Source of the DNA: JAHFTY01 sp964584785 | Lineage (GTDB): Bacteria > Acidobacteriota > Terriglobia > 20CM-2-55-15 | DNA length: 64,000 nucleotides | Assembly (NCBI GenBank): GCA_964584785.1 | Contig: CAZPBY010000020.1 | Span: 36,834-100,833 of the forward strand | Direction: 5' to 3' | Shown: one piece after another, positions 35,901 through 50,900 of the stretch | Layout: every line of letters begins with the position of its first letter | Position numbering within the stretch: position 1 is the stretch's first letter | The notes under the pieces: generated by a model | Database searches by the model: none | Told to the model about the DNA's origin: nothing | Seen by the model: only the letters and a program-made list of their open reading frames with translations | Made by a program: the position numbers and the translations under genes

Positions 35901-38900
35901 CCGGAACGGATATGTCGACAAATCCGGTGCGCTCGACGTGGAAGCAAAGCGATCCGGAGGTCTCATCACCGTGGCCATCGGCGCCGGTGGAGCGATGGCG
36001 AAAGGTCTGAGTGTGGCGATTGCCGGATCGGTGTCGGTGAACATCATCGACAACGAAACGGAAGCGTTGGTCGATCACGCTACCGTGACCACGCACGTCA
36101 GTGGCGACAACACCAATGGCGGCAACGTGCTGGTGAACGCCACCGACGATACCACCATCCTGGCGATCAGCGGTGGTTTGTCCCTGGCGATATCCAATGG
36201 AGAAGACTCAAACGCGACCGCCGTGGCCTTCGGCATCGCCATCTCCTATGAGGAAATCACCAGCAAGACGCACGCCGGTATCAATCATTCGACCATTACT
36301 CTTGTGAACTCGGGCAACGTGGATGTAACGGCTACCGACTCGGACATCATCCATGCCTACTCCCTCGGCGCCGCCGTGGCGGGTGGTCAAAGTGAAGAGG
36401 GTGCAACCTCGATTGCCGGCGCAGGTTCCGGCTCGGTCAATATCATCAACGGTACGGTCGACGCGGACATTACCGACAACAGCGTCGTGACAGCCAATCA
36501 AGGCAACATCACGCTCAAGTCGGAAGATAAATCGCAGACGGATACCGCCGCGGGCGCAATTGCTGTCGCGTTAGGACTGGCCGAATCAGGCACCGGGACG
36601 TCCGTTGCAGTAGGTGCCGGGTTTGCGGTGAACCTGATCGACAATCACGCCTATTCGACAGTCGACAGTTCTACCGTTCACGCCGATGCGGGCAAGGTGG
36701 AACTGTCCTCCACTTCCTCCGCGATCATCAGCGCCTTGACTATCGGTGTTGCGGTCGCCGCGGGTGTCGGTGAGACCGGTGTCGGCGTGAGCCTTGCCGG
36801 TTCCTTTTCCATTAACGAAATTAAGAGCAGCACCAAGTCGCGGATTAAGAAAAGCAGCGCTCGCAGTGTCGTGACCGCGGGCTCCGGCGGTGTTGTCATG
36901 ACCGCCGATGATAAGGCGAAAATCACCGCTGATGCCGGTGGTGTCGCGGTCGCGATCGCAGGGGGCGAGGGCGGCGCGGGCGTCGGTGTCGCGTTCGGCG
37001 CTTCCATTGCGATCAATCAAATCGGGAGTAGCGGCGACCCCGATACAGTCGAGGCGAGCATCGACAACTCGACGGCAACAAGCACGACTGGATTCGTGAA
37101 ACTCACGGCAACTTCCGAAGCCAAGATCGACACGCTTGCCCTCGTCGCTTCCGTATCCGTGGGTATCGGTGAAAGTGTCGGGCTTGGCTTTGCCGGTGCG
37201 GGCGCCGTGACTGTGAATACCATCGACATCAAAACGTACGCTGCGATCACGGGCAGCAGTACCGTGACGTCCGGCAGCTTCGGTCTGCCGTTGACGTTGA
37301 CGGCGACCGACAAGTCCCAGATCAACGCCGATGCCGGCGGTGCCGCGTTCGCGGTCGGCGTCGGTGAAAGCGTGGGTGGTGCCGCCTCAGTCGGCGCAGC
37401 CGTAGCTGTCAACAACATCACCAGCACCACGACGGCAGAGATCGACCCGTCCACGGTGACTTCTTCGAGTGGTGTGAGTCTGACGGCAGAATCATCGTCG
37501 ACCATTCGTGCCTACGCGTTCGGTATTGCCGGCTCGGTCGGCGTCGGCGAAAGCGCGGGCGTTGGCATTGCGGGCGCGGGTTCAGCATCTGTGAACAACA
37601 TCCGCAACACCACGACTGCCAGGATCTCCGCAAGTATGGTGTCGTCGGGCGGTGCTCTTTCCGTCAAAGCCAGCGACAAAGCCACGATTAACGCGATCGC
37701 CGGTGCAGCTGCTTTGGCTGTGGGCGGCGGCCAGGCTGGTGTGGGAGTGTCGATAGGCGTGTCGGTGGCCTTGAATGACATTCAAGACAAGACATACGCC
37801 ATCGTTGAGAGCAGCACGCTGAGCGATACCGGTAATGTCACGATCGATGCGACATCGACAGCGGTCATCAACGCCATTAGTGTCGCCGGAGCGGCCAGCG
37901 CCGCCGGCGGTGAAGTCGCCGTCGCCGTCAGCGGCGCCGGTGCGGTATCGATAAATAAAATTCACAACACGATTGAAGCGCGCGCCAGCAGCGATACGTT
38001 CAATTTGCGTAATGGAGCGAGTTTCTCGGTCACAGCGACGGACAGCAGTCAGCTGAAAGCCGATGCCGGCGCGATTTCATTGGCCCTCTCCGTCAGCCTC
38101 TACGCCTCGGTCAGCTTTGCAGTGGGTGCATCGGTGGCGATCAGCGACATCGGCAACACGACGACGGCGAAAGTCGATGGCGTCACGGCGCTGGCTCCGT
38201 CTCTGGGCGCCGTTGACGTCAAGGCCAAATCCGACGCCGCGATCACCTCGCTGTCGGTCAGTGCGGCCGGCGCAGTTGCGGCCGCGGTATACGCCGGAGT
38301 TGCGCTGGCGGGCGCCGGCGCGGTTTCGATCAACACGATCAGCAACACGACTCAGGCGATCGTGAGTGGCGGCAGCAAGATTGGAAAGGCGTCGGCCGTC
38401 ACGGTTAGCGCCAGCAACAACGCGAATATCCTGGCGAAGTCGGTGGGCGCCGCACTGTCGGGTGCCGTCGCGATTGGATCGGCCGCCATCAGCATTGGTC
38501 TCTCGATCTCGGACAACCAGATTCACAACACCACGCTGGCTAAAGTCGACGATTCCAAACTCACCAGCGCCGGCGCAATCAGCGTCACTTCGGCATCGAC
38601 CGGTCAAATCACCGCGCTGGCCGTCGGCGCATCGGTGGCGATTTCCGGAGGCGGCGGGTCGGTTGCGGCTGCTGTCGCGGCCAGTATCACCAGCAACACC
38701 ATTACGAACGACACGCAGGCGCTGGTGCTCGCCAGCAGTGGAGCGGACGATCAAGGGCTACTTGCCGACACGGGCAATATCACGATCAGCGCCAGCGATG
38801 TTACCGGCATCAAGGCCCAAAACATTGCTGCGAGTGTGGCCGTTATTGTGGCCGCTGGCGGAGGTTCCATCGCTATAGCGGCGTCTCCCGCTACCAACAA

Positions 38901-41900
38901 GATCGACAACCGGGTACGCGCCAACGTTGATGCGTCGCGTGTGGCGTCCACCGGTGGCCGCGTCGATATCAGCGCGACCGAGAACAACAAGATTGACGCC
39001 CTTTCCGTCGCCGTAGCTCTTTCGGTTGCGGCAGGTTCTTACACCGGAGCCGCGGCGGGCGCGGGTTCCAGCGCCACCAACCTCATCGGTAAGAGCGGCA
39101 ATGCATCCACGCCGCATCTCACGGAAGCCTCGATTACCGGTGGTTCCGCAGTCAGCGCAGGAAAAGGCGTGACCGTGAAGGCCAGCGACACTTCCAACAT
39201 TACGGCGAACGTCGCTGCAGCGGCCGGTGCGGGTGGCGCGGGCGGCATTGCCGCCGGCGTATCGCTAAGTGACAATCAGATCGGTGGCACGGTGACCGCG
39301 TTTGTGAGCGGCTCTTCAGCAACTGCGGGCAACGGCGATCTCGAGATCAGCGCGTCGGCGACACAGACCATCGATGTCCTTTCCGTCGGTGTGGGTGCAG
39401 GCACGAGCCTGGGCGCGGCTGGTGCGCAGGCGAGTACGACGATTTCCAACACCGTCAGCGCTTATGGACAGTCGGCCACGTTGACCGCAACGGGTCAGGT
39501 GCTGATTAAGGCCACTTCCGATCAGACTGTCACCGCGAAGACCGACGGTGTCGGTGCCGGTACTGTCGGCCTGGCTGTGGCTTTGCCGTCTGCCGACATT
39601 GGCGGCAGCACTCTTGCGTTCCTCAGCGGAACCAGCACGGTCAGCGCTCCCGGTGGATTGACGGTGTCCGCCACCTCGAAGTCGTCCGCCACGGTCACAG
39701 CGCTCACTCTTGCCGTTGGTTTGGGCGGCGGCGGTGGTGCGGGCGGCCATGCCCACATTCACCGCACAACCGATGCGCACCTCGGCGCGAGCTATTCGGA
39801 CGCGTCACCCGCATCGAGCACCATCAATGCCGGTATGGTGGTGGTCAGCGCCAGTTCCACCTCGGACGCTGACGCCGACGTGCAGGCCTACACAGCTGCC
39901 GGGGTTGCCGTGGGTGCGATCAACGTCGATACGACGATCGACGGCTTGACGCTCGCCTACGTTGGCCAGGCGACAACGGTCAATGCGACCCAGATGGACG
40001 TTACGGCGACTTCAAATGAAGCGACGACGACACTGGCAAAGCCGATCAGCGCCGGTCTCGGCGCTGGTGCCGGAATCAATGCGAACGCGACGATTCAATC
40101 CAGCACCGAAGCGTTTGCCGGAGCCCGAGTGGGCAGCACGACTGCGGGCACCGCAACCCACTTGATTCTGACATCCGGCAATGGCGGTGACGGTTCTGTC
40201 GACTTCCTGGCCAAGTCCACAGGCATGGCGGCGAATTCCAAATCCGACGGAGGCGGCGGCGGCGGTGTGAGCGTGGCGGCGTTGATTGTCAATGCAGACG
40301 CCGGCGGAACAACCCGGGCGTACATCGGCGAAAATGCCACCGTCGATGCGTCTCGAGTCGGGATCGACGCTCAGGGGGCTCTGACTTCCTCCGCAGAAGT
40401 GAGAACTGTGAATGTCGCCCTGGCGGGCGGCACCGGCGCCGTTCCGACTGCGAAGACCAGCGGCACAATTGAAGCCTTCATCGGTCCGCAACCGGACAAG
40501 ACGCCTGCCGGCACGACGACAACCGTCAATGCCACGGGTGAAATCACAGTCCATGCCACGTCCGATGCGAGCGCTATAGCAAAAGCGGGCGGCGGCGGCG
40601 GTGGCGGCCTTACCGTCAACGCCATCCTGGCGACGGCGACTGCCAACAGCGTGACGCGAGCCTTCATTGGCGCCAGCACCACGGTCAACGCCGATTCGCT
40701 CGATGTCAAAGCCAAGGCCAACACGCGCAATGCCGATTCGCATGTCGACTTCATTTCCGTGTCGATTGCCGACGGTACAGGTGCCCATGTCGTCGCGACC
40801 CTGGAAGGTGAGGTCACTGCTTTCGTCGGTGGCACGCGCGGCGTTCTGAATACCAAAGGCCTCCTCAGCATCGTCGGAGAAACCGCTGACGCATCGGCGA
40901 AGGCGACCGGTTCGCTTGGCGCCGGCGGCGGCCTCTCTGTTGCGGTGGTTCTCGTCGAAAGCACAAACACGGGCTCAACGAGCGCCTACATCCGCGACAA
41001 CACAGTTATCAAGGCCGGCAACGTCGACGTACGCGCCGATTCCAAGGACAAGGCGAACGCCACATCTTCCGTGGCGGGCGGCGGCGGAATTTCAGGACAA
41101 GGACTGAGAGCCGACGCGAAGGTCGATCCAACGACTAAGGCTTATGTCGGCAAAAACGTGAGTATCAATTCCACGGGCGATGTCAACGTTCTCGCGATCG
41201 CCGAGACGGCAGAGGCGGATTCCAATGCGTCCTCGATCGGCGGCGGCGGCATCAGCGTGGGTGTTGGGTACGCCACGATCGATATTTCACCCGCGGTAAC
41301 GGCTTACATCGACGGCGGCACCACAAGTATCGAGGCCAAAGGCAAAGTCACCGTTTCGGCGGATCTGCAACAGTCACAGAGCACGCCTCTGGTGGATACC
41401 TTCACTCCATCAACCGATGTCGATCCCATAAAGGACACGATCACTTTCCCAAGTCATGGCCTGATCACCGGCGACATCGTTACTTACGGCAAAAACGGTC
41501 ACGACGCCATAAAGACCAGCAGCGGCGACCTGGATCCGACGCGCGAATACACGGTCATTCGCATCGACGACAACAAGATTCAACTCGGCAACGTTTTCAA
41601 CGGCAGTATCGTCGATAGCGGCAAGCCGTTTGGCGCTGTGGTCGGGGTTTTCGATAAAGACGGTAACCGGGTCGACACGGCCGCAGTTTCCGGAGTAGAC
41701 CCGCTGCGCGACGTGATCGTTTTCGCCTCGGGGCACAATTTCAAATCGGGCGACGCCGTTCGTTACGACAGCGGCATCTTCTCGAACGTCAGCACCGGCC
41801 TAAATGAGAACTCCGACTCTACGGGCATCTTCTATGTGCGCGTCATCGACTCGCGCACCATCAAATTGACGAAGACCTCGGCTGAAGCGACGGCGCCGCT

Positions 41901-44900
41901 AAACCCATTTGACGTGACGGACAGCCTGATCACGAATCAGGATACGCTGCACATCTCCAATACCTTCGTCGCCGGCGACAAGGTCACGTATCGGGCGCCC
42001 GACCCGGTGGACTTCAACAGCAAGAGTGTCAATTTCAAAATCGTCAAGGATCAAGACGGCAAGGATCAATACGTCGATGAGCAGAACAACACCATCTTCC
42101 TCGGTGAAGATAAGGACGGTGACGGACTTGCCACGCACTCGACATCCAACCCATCGACAAATGAAGCGCTGGCGAAAAATTTCCAGGCCGGCGACAAGGT
42201 TATTTACTACGCCAGCGATCCCAGCCATCCGCTCGGCGGCTTGATCAGTGGTCACGCCTACTACGTCATCCGTGACGGATTGGACGATTTCCACATCAAA
42301 CTGTCGGAAACCCTGGATGGAACGAACGGTGACGACGACGGCAATGGGCCACACATCGGCATCACACCGATCACACTAACCGCCGACAAGTCCACCGCCG
42401 GCGCGAAAGTGCAGCACCGTCTGGTGCCGGTTTCGGTGGGCGGGCTTCAGAATGGCGAAACCTACACGGTGTTCAATCCGACTTCATCGACACTACAGTT
42501 GAAGGTGAACGGAGTACTGGTCGCCGGTCTGACAACCAATGAAGCGACAGGAACACATTTCCTGAGCAAGGAAAATGGTCTCGATATCATTGACGACAAC
42601 ACGCTTCAGATCGGGCCTCACGATAAGGTCATCGACGTCAGCAGCCCGTTCGGTCCGGCGGCAGGTGTCGCGGGTGTCGATCTCACTCGGGATACCATCG
42701 TTTTTGCCTCGAACCACAGTTTCAACACCGGCGATGCCGTGCGCTTCGACAACGGCGAACTGAGCAGCGTCAGCAAGACCGTAGGCAATACCGACACTTC
42801 TTCACCAGTTTTCTACGTCCGCAAAATCGATGATCGGACCATTAAGCTCTCGAAGACTTTCTTCGAGACGTTTATCGGTCCAAGCGGTTTCACCGCCGCC
42901 AGCGGCCTTGTTACCGGCGGCAACACGTTGAATATCGCCAACACCTACACGGGCGGCGAAAAGCTGACGTACCGTACACCCGCGAACATTTCGTTCAACA
43001 GCAATAATGTGAACGTGACGCCGGATGACAACAAGATCACCGGTTCGTTTACGAACGTGCACAACGGCGACAAGGTGACCTACTTCGCCAGTGACGCCAG
43101 CAAAGTGATTGGCGGTTTGGCGAACGGCCAGTCCTATTACGTCATTAAGCTGGACAACACGCATATCCAACTTTCAGAAACGCTCGACGGCACCAACCCG
43201 GACGATGACGGCAATGGTCCGCACATCGACATCACGCCGATCGATTTGAGACCCGACAAATCGGCTGCCGGCGCCGCCGTGACGCACCTGCTCGTGGCCG
43301 AGTCGATTCAAGGCCTGGTTAACGGAGTGACGTATACGGTATTCAATCCGACGGCCTCATCGTTCCAGCTCAAAGACGCGAATGGCGTGCTGCTCACAGG
43401 GCTGTCGGCCGGAGAAGCCACGGGTACGCATTTCCTCAACAGGGAAGGCGGCCTCGATCTGACGAATGCTTCACTCAGTCACAGTTTGCGTCTCGACATC
43501 ATCACTCCACTTCCAACCCAGACGAACGAGTTGCTGGGTCCTGGAGGCGTTTCGCTGCGCGAGATCAGTCCACCGACGGGAGACGGACTTTCTTCGGCGT
43601 CCGCGAAGGGCGGTGCTTTTGGTTTCGGCGCGGTCAGCGTGCCGACCGCCAAAGCCACATTCGACGCGAAGCTTCAGGCTTATGACGCTGCGCAATCACT
43701 GATCGCGGGAGGCGATGTTTCGATAACGTCCCATTCCGCCGGTTCCGTTTCCAGCTTTGCCGACGCCAAGGGCGGCGGCTTTGTCGGCGTTGGTTCGTCG
43801 AGCGCAGAGATCGACTACGACAATCACAACACTGCTTTCGTCGGCTTGCCTGTTACCGGCGTGACGATTGACTCCATCACAGGCGAAACCACAAATCCGC
43901 AGGTCAGTGCAAACGGTGTCAAGATTTACACCGACAAGAACTTCACGCTCGCTTCAAACACCGATATGACAACCTCCGTGAAATCCAGTGCGCTCGGCGC
44001 TGGTTTTATCGGAGTAGCGGAAGCGAACTCGAATACCGATATCGACAGTTACACCAATGTTATCGTCGGTACGAATGCGGACATCACGGCCAAGACAGCC
44101 GCACTCAACGCTGAAGTCAAAAAGCTGAAGACATACGCCGAAGCTAAGTCCACTGCCGGCGGCTTCGCCGGACACGCGGGCGCCACCGCCATCAGCGACA
44201 TCGATTCGCACACAAACGTCCTTCTGGAAGGTACGGACTCTACCCATACCCGCATCGAAGCGATCCAAGGCGTGGACATTCACTCACGGCACAGCGGCCT
44301 GGACAACGACGATCATGCCGAAGCGCACTGGTACGGGTTGTTCGGCGGTCCATCGGAAGACGGGAAAACCAAAGGCTCTTTGACCGACACCGTCGATGGT
44401 GACTCCGGCGTCGAGATCATTGCGGCGCCCCGCGTCAATTCAAACTCCAGCCACGCCCCGACCCCGACGGTTCTCGATACCAGCCTGCCGACCGGTTATG
44501 ACCAGGTGGCAGTCCTGGTTCGCGCCAACAACATCATTCAGAAAGGCAACAATCCCGATGTCAAGGGGCACGATCAGCTGACCGATAACCAGAATCAGAG
44601 CATCCATTGGGATTCCGATATCACTGTCAGTGCCGGACCCGATCCGGAGCTGGTCATTGGTCCGGACGGTAAAGTGATACGGGCCACGAATGTCACCGTG
44701 AACGGTATCGCGAATCCGGCGCCCGATACGGATCTCAGCGGTTCGGCCAATGGTAACGTCGTCCTCTCCGACCTGGATACTCCTGGCCAGATCATCTTCG
44801 AAGCCAACCAGTCGATTGCCGGCGGCCGCCTCGCCGGCGACCACTTCTGGGGTACGTTCCAACTGCTCGATGGCTGGGATCAGGTCCGCATCACCAACGA

Positions 44901-47900
44901 GTCCAGCCTGAATCTGGTGCTCAACACCATCGATCTCATCCATGCCGGCCCCGGCAACCCGCGCGTCCGTCTGGATCAGGGCGGTGGCGATCCTACAAAT
45001 ACAATGCATTTCAGACTTCGCCGCAACCTGCTGCCGGCTCTCGTCGATATTCGCAACCTGAGCAGTTCGGACATCATTTTGACGGACGGCAAGTGGATCG
45101 ATAATCCGATCGGCGAGACCCGGATCCTGAACACCGGCGGAAACATTTTGACCGGACCTCTGGGAACATACCTCATTCGCACGAACCGGCTCGGTGATCC
45201 CACTTCAGCCACCGTCGCGGCGGACTTCGAGGATGTGACGAAAGGTCAATTCAAGGGCTCCATAAACTTTGCGAACAATGGCGCGAACCCCGACACCATC
45301 ACACGCGCTGACAACACCAGCTGGGTTACCGATGGCTTCCATGTCGGCGATCTCATCAAAGTCGAAGGTCCGAATGCCGGCGTCTACGAGATCGCGAAGA
45401 TTTCGGGAGCCAACAATCAGGTCATCACTCTGAATGTGCTCGGCCAACTCACGACGGCGAGCGGCATTGCCAAGATCACGCGATTCCACGGCATCGAAAC
45501 GACGGCGGGCTCGATCGGAACGTCGTCGAATCCGATTAAGGTGGAGTTGGTCACCAGCGTTGGACAGCCCGAAAACTTGTACGCCTATGCCGGCACGAGT
45601 TTGTACCTCGATGTGACGGGTATTTTCCGTCTCGATGCCGCGGAGTTCACGCTCCATCCCAACATCATCACCGCGAAAACGGATGCCGACGTCAAGCTGG
45701 AACAGGCTCTCCAGGCCACCGGCCAGAAGCAGGCCGGCGCCGTGGACGTGGAGATCGTCGGCCACCCGCCGATCACTCCGTACTTCAATTTCTTCAACCC
45801 GGACGATAAGGTCAACGGCGTGGTGACGGTTCCGTTACTGCCGCAGGGCGCATTTGCAACGGGTGCGGCAAAGAAAGTGGACAGCACCGTCGACTTCGGT
45901 TTGATCGAAGCCGGAAGCCGCATCAATATTCATGCTGCCGACAGTACGCCGCCGAACCAGAGCGGCGATCCGAAGCTGATCAACGTCCTGGCGAAGACGA
46001 ACATCCTGACAGGCGGCAAATACATCGATATCGATACGAACGGTTTCGTCGGCAGCAAGGATCATCCCATCGAAGAAATCGTCGCAGTCGATGTCAACGA
46101 TCCGAACGACTTGCTTGTCGGCGCCATTCGCTCGACGTCTGACGACGTGTTCCTCGAGGCGCCGCACAGCATCCTCGACGCGACTGCCGGCGAAAACGAC
46201 TTGACCGCGCAAGCGGACGTGACCGGCGTCTTCATCACGATGAAGGCGCGCACGGGTAGTATCGGTACCACGGACAATTTCCTCGAGATCAACCTGCTCG
46301 ACGATGCCGTGGATCACAAGACGCGCGCCGCCAGGATCGGCAACCTCACCGCCGACGCGCAGCAGAGTATTTACATCGAAGAGACGGCCGGCGATCTCCG
46401 CGTCAATACTGTGATTTCACGCAGCGGAGATGTGACGCTGACCTCGCGCAATGGTTCGATTCTGGATGCGCACGATGAAGCTCTCGATCTGGTGAAGTTG
46501 AAGGATCGCGACAACCGCGATGTCGACGTTCCGAACATCGTCGCCGTCAACGTCGATCTCGCCGCAACCGGTGGAGATATCGGCGCTGTGGATAATGATC
46601 TGGACATCGATTCCGGTGTCTCGAATGGAGCGCATGTTACCGGCCGTCTGTACGCGACCGCCACAGGAAACATCTCCCTGACGGAATCCAACTACGAGCT
46701 CAACGTCCTTGCAGCCAAAGCGGGCGGCAGTGTTCGGTTGACCGTTCCCGACACCAGCCTCACGCCTGTCATGACAAACAACAATCCGGAGCAGACCACA
46801 GCCACAGCGGAAGATCTGTTCCTGCTTGGCGGCGGCACCGCTCACATCAAGCAAGGCCAGACGCTGTCGCCGACGCTCGGCGAAATCACCGCCGCGCTGT
46901 CCGTGGTTCTCTGGGTTGGTGACGACATCGTTACGGCTGCCAGCAGCCGGATTGTCGCCGGCAGCCGCATTGTCATCCGCGGTGACGAACGGCGAAAAGG
47001 CGATGAGGTCGAGGAAGGCAACGCCGATCCCGGCTTCGGCACGAACATGAGCCTGAGAGGCACGATCGGCAGCATCAATGCCCCGGCGAATATCGCCACG
47101 CCGAACAATACAGTGAAGACGTTCACACAGATTTTCGGCAACGCCGACGTCGACATTTTCACTTTCAATCAAACGGATCTCGACGCCAACACAACTGTCT
47201 TCGGCAGCCACTTCGAGGCCTTCGGCCAGTTCGCGGGCGGCGTGCAGTTTAAGGACAATAACCCGGATCCGGATACGATCACCCGGACGACCGGAAGCTG
47301 GATCAATGATGGATTCCGCGCCGGCCAGACCATCACGATTACCGGAACCGCGAAGAACAACGGTTCTTACCAGATCGCGAGTTTGACCGACACCGTGATC
47401 ACCCTGAGTGCATCCCTCACGGATGAGTTGGGCCCGGCGGGGATCAACACCGTTCAAGTTGCGGACGGTGAGGATCGTTTCATCGTCAATCAACTGCAAT
47501 CGATGCACATCGATCGCAACGGCATTGGCGATACGCTCACACTAGATGGCCAGGCCAACACCGACTACTACTTCGTCAACACCGCAGGCAGTCAGGCCGC
47601 GGCACCGGATCGTCACAACTACGTGATCAACGTCCTCGATACCGGTGGTAAAGCCGATGGTGGAGATGTATTGACAGTCACCGGGTTCGATAGCACCGCG
47701 AACGCGCCGGATAGTCCTGCCGACGATATCTTCCTGCTGCGAGCCATGTCCTCGATCCCGTCGGAGAAGTCCGAATCACCGGCGTTTGTCGCATTGCTCC
47801 ACGGCACGCTCGACCAGGCTGTCAGCGGTAATGGTCCAACTGAAGTGGAGAGGATCAACTACGACGCCAACCTGAACGGACGGCTGACTGTCCTGGGACT

Positions 47901-50900
47901 CGGCGGCCGAGACTATTTCTACGTCGACGACAACAGCGCCATCACCACGCTGGATGGCGGCGCCGGCAACGACACCTTCCAGATCGGCCAGATTTACGGT
48001 TCACAACGGACCGTGGCCGCGAACATTTCCGGTACGGATATTTTTGCAACGGTGGCAACAACACGCGGCTACCTCAGCAGCGGTATCAGTCAGCCTCTGG
48101 TGGCCGAAGGCGGCACCGGAGACGACGTCTTCACGGTCTACAGCGACAAGGCTGAACTGCGTCTCGAAGGTAACTCCGGCGACGACCTGTTTGTCGTCCG
48201 CGCTTTTGCGCTGGCCGAGGTCGACGGCAGTGGGAACATCGTCTACGACACGTTGGCCAACGGCGATAAGGTCGCGCGACCGAAATCCAGCGGCGGTCAA
48301 TCGATTGCCGTCAACGTTGATCTGAAGCCTGGTGAAGGTGACGATCAGATTCAGTACAACATCAACGCGCCGGTATCGATCGACGGCGGCACCGGATTCG
48401 ACAAGGTCGTCGTGCTGGGCACCGAATTCGCCGACAACTTCGTCATCACCGACAAGGGCGTGTTTGGCGCCGGTGTCAATGTGCGCTTTACCAATATCGA
48501 GCTTCTCGTCATCGACGGTTTGGAAGGCGACGACCATTTCACCGTGCTGAGCACACCCTATGGGGTCGCGACTCGAATCATCGGCGGTCTGGGCAACGAT
48601 ACATTCAATATCGCGAGCGATGTTGTCGACGTGATCACCACTCAGGGACTCGACGGCCAGAGTGCGTTTATCAATCATCAGGTGACTTCCTCCGACCTCG
48701 GCTATGACGGATTGTTAGCCGAAGGCATTGACCTGGCCATCGCCGGCCTGCCGTTCAACGATCCGACTGGCGGCCTGGCTACCGGCAACGTCATCATCAC
48801 GGAAAGCGCCGGCGCCACCGAAGTCCGCGAGACTGCTGCCGGCGACTGGGGAACGATCGATTCCTATACGGTTTCGCTGGCCAAACCGGTAGCCGATGGT
48901 GTTGTGGTCTACGTCACTGTTTCGGCTGCCCGAACAACCGATGAGGAAGAAAAACTAGCCGGCCACGGTGACTCCGTTCTGGTCTCGACCGATCCTGCGA
49001 GCTTCGAACATACGAATTCGCTAAACGGCGCTTCGGAGACGGTTCGCGATCGCTCCGTCGTATTGACCTTTACGTCGGCGAACTGGAATACACCACAAAC
49101 GGTGTATATCGCAGCCGCGAACGACAATCTCGACGAAGGCCCGCGCGTCGTGGCGGTGAGCCATAGTGTTCAGGCCGTGATCGAACAACCGGGTGCCGAT
49201 GCAGCGGCGCAGGCCGCGCAGCAGGCAAGCGTCGTCGATTACAACCGTGCCAAGGTCCGGAATGTCGAAGTGAATGTCATCGACAACGACCTGGCGGGAT
49301 TGATCATCACCGAACTCCAGAACAGCCCATACGAGCAGGGAACGCAGGTCCTCGAGGGCGCGCTGCACGGCTTCGGCGACGACTACACCGTGCAATTGAC
49401 TAAAGCGCCAACTGCACCAGTCACCGTGCAGTTGGGCAATGCCGACGGGCAACTAACGCTGTCCCAGACTTCCATCATCTTCACGTCTGCGAACTGGAAC
49501 GTTCCGGTGAAGATCCACGTAACAGCCAACAATGATACGGTTCGTGAAGACGCAAAGATCTCGCTGATCACGCACCAGGTTGTGAGCGGCGACAGTGCGT
49601 TCAACGGCGTCAGCCAGCAACTCGCAGTCGAAGTGCTCGACGATGACACACCGGGAGTGTTGGTTCGAGAGAGCAACGGTTCGACGCAGGTCTCTGCCGC
49701 CGGCTTAACGGATACGTACTCGGTGCGGTTGACCTCTGCGCCCACCGGGAACGTGACCATCACGCCGGTGAACGATGGCTTGACGACGGAAACGCCGTCA
49801 CCGCTGGTCTTCACGCCCACGAACTGGTGGATCGATCAGATCGTCACCGTGCGTGCGGTTCCGAACCCGCCGCTGTCCGTCCAGCACCCGGGAACGCAGC
49901 AATTCGCGGTTCGACCGCATCTGCTGTCGGGACTTCATGGCCCGTTGCAGATTGAAGGCGGCGAAGGCACGGAACTTCACCCCCTCGTGAATGCCGCCAT
50001 TCTGCCCGGCGAAATCAATCCGCCGGCCTTCAAGATCGCTCCTCAGGCGCCGGAGAATCAGTCCATCGACACCCTCAATGTCTTCGACGATTCCAGTTTG
50101 GAAGACAAGACCGGCACGCTGACGAGCACTCGACTCACTGGTTTCGATATGGCCGGTGATCTGACGTTCTCTCACGTGAGCTTTGGTGAGAACAGCAGCT
50201 TTGCCGGAGGCATCAATTACGGCAAGAGCGACGGCACGACCAACATCGAGGTGTTCAACCTCTTGATGGGATCGGGTAACGACAAGCTCGACATTCTGAG
50301 CACGTTGAACACAAACGCGCTGCACGGCGGCCTGACCGTGGTGCACGGCGGCGGCAACCTGCCGGTTCAGACGCCGGTCGCCGGGTTCTATACCGGCACT
50401 ATTTTCGGTGACACGATCAACGTGAAGGGCGGTGGCGGTCCGACGTCTCCGCTGGTGATCTACGGAGACACTTCTCAGGATGCGTCGTGGTACGCCGGTA
50501 TTCCATATGCAGCGGGCACTGCCGATCGGCTGACGCTCGGACCGAATCCGAACGATTCGTTCGGTCCTCAGGACACGTTCTACCGCTTCCCGCGTGCCAA
50601 TCCGTTTCGTAACGCCGGTAACGACCTCATCGACGCTCGAGGCCTGTTTAACGGACAGTCGCCGACCGTCGGTCTTATCATCTATGGCGGCGGCGGTAAC
50701 GACACCATCTATGGATCGGAAGCGGGCGATCACATCGCCGGCGGTTCCGGTGACGATGTTATCGACGGCGGCAAAGGGTCCGACCACATCTATGGCGATT
50801 CCGGTTTCAACGTGGATGTGATCACGCGAGTGTTGACGGTGCCGACCAGCAATTCCAGCACGGCCCCGAATCGTGACCTGATGGTGGCCGGCAAAGACAC

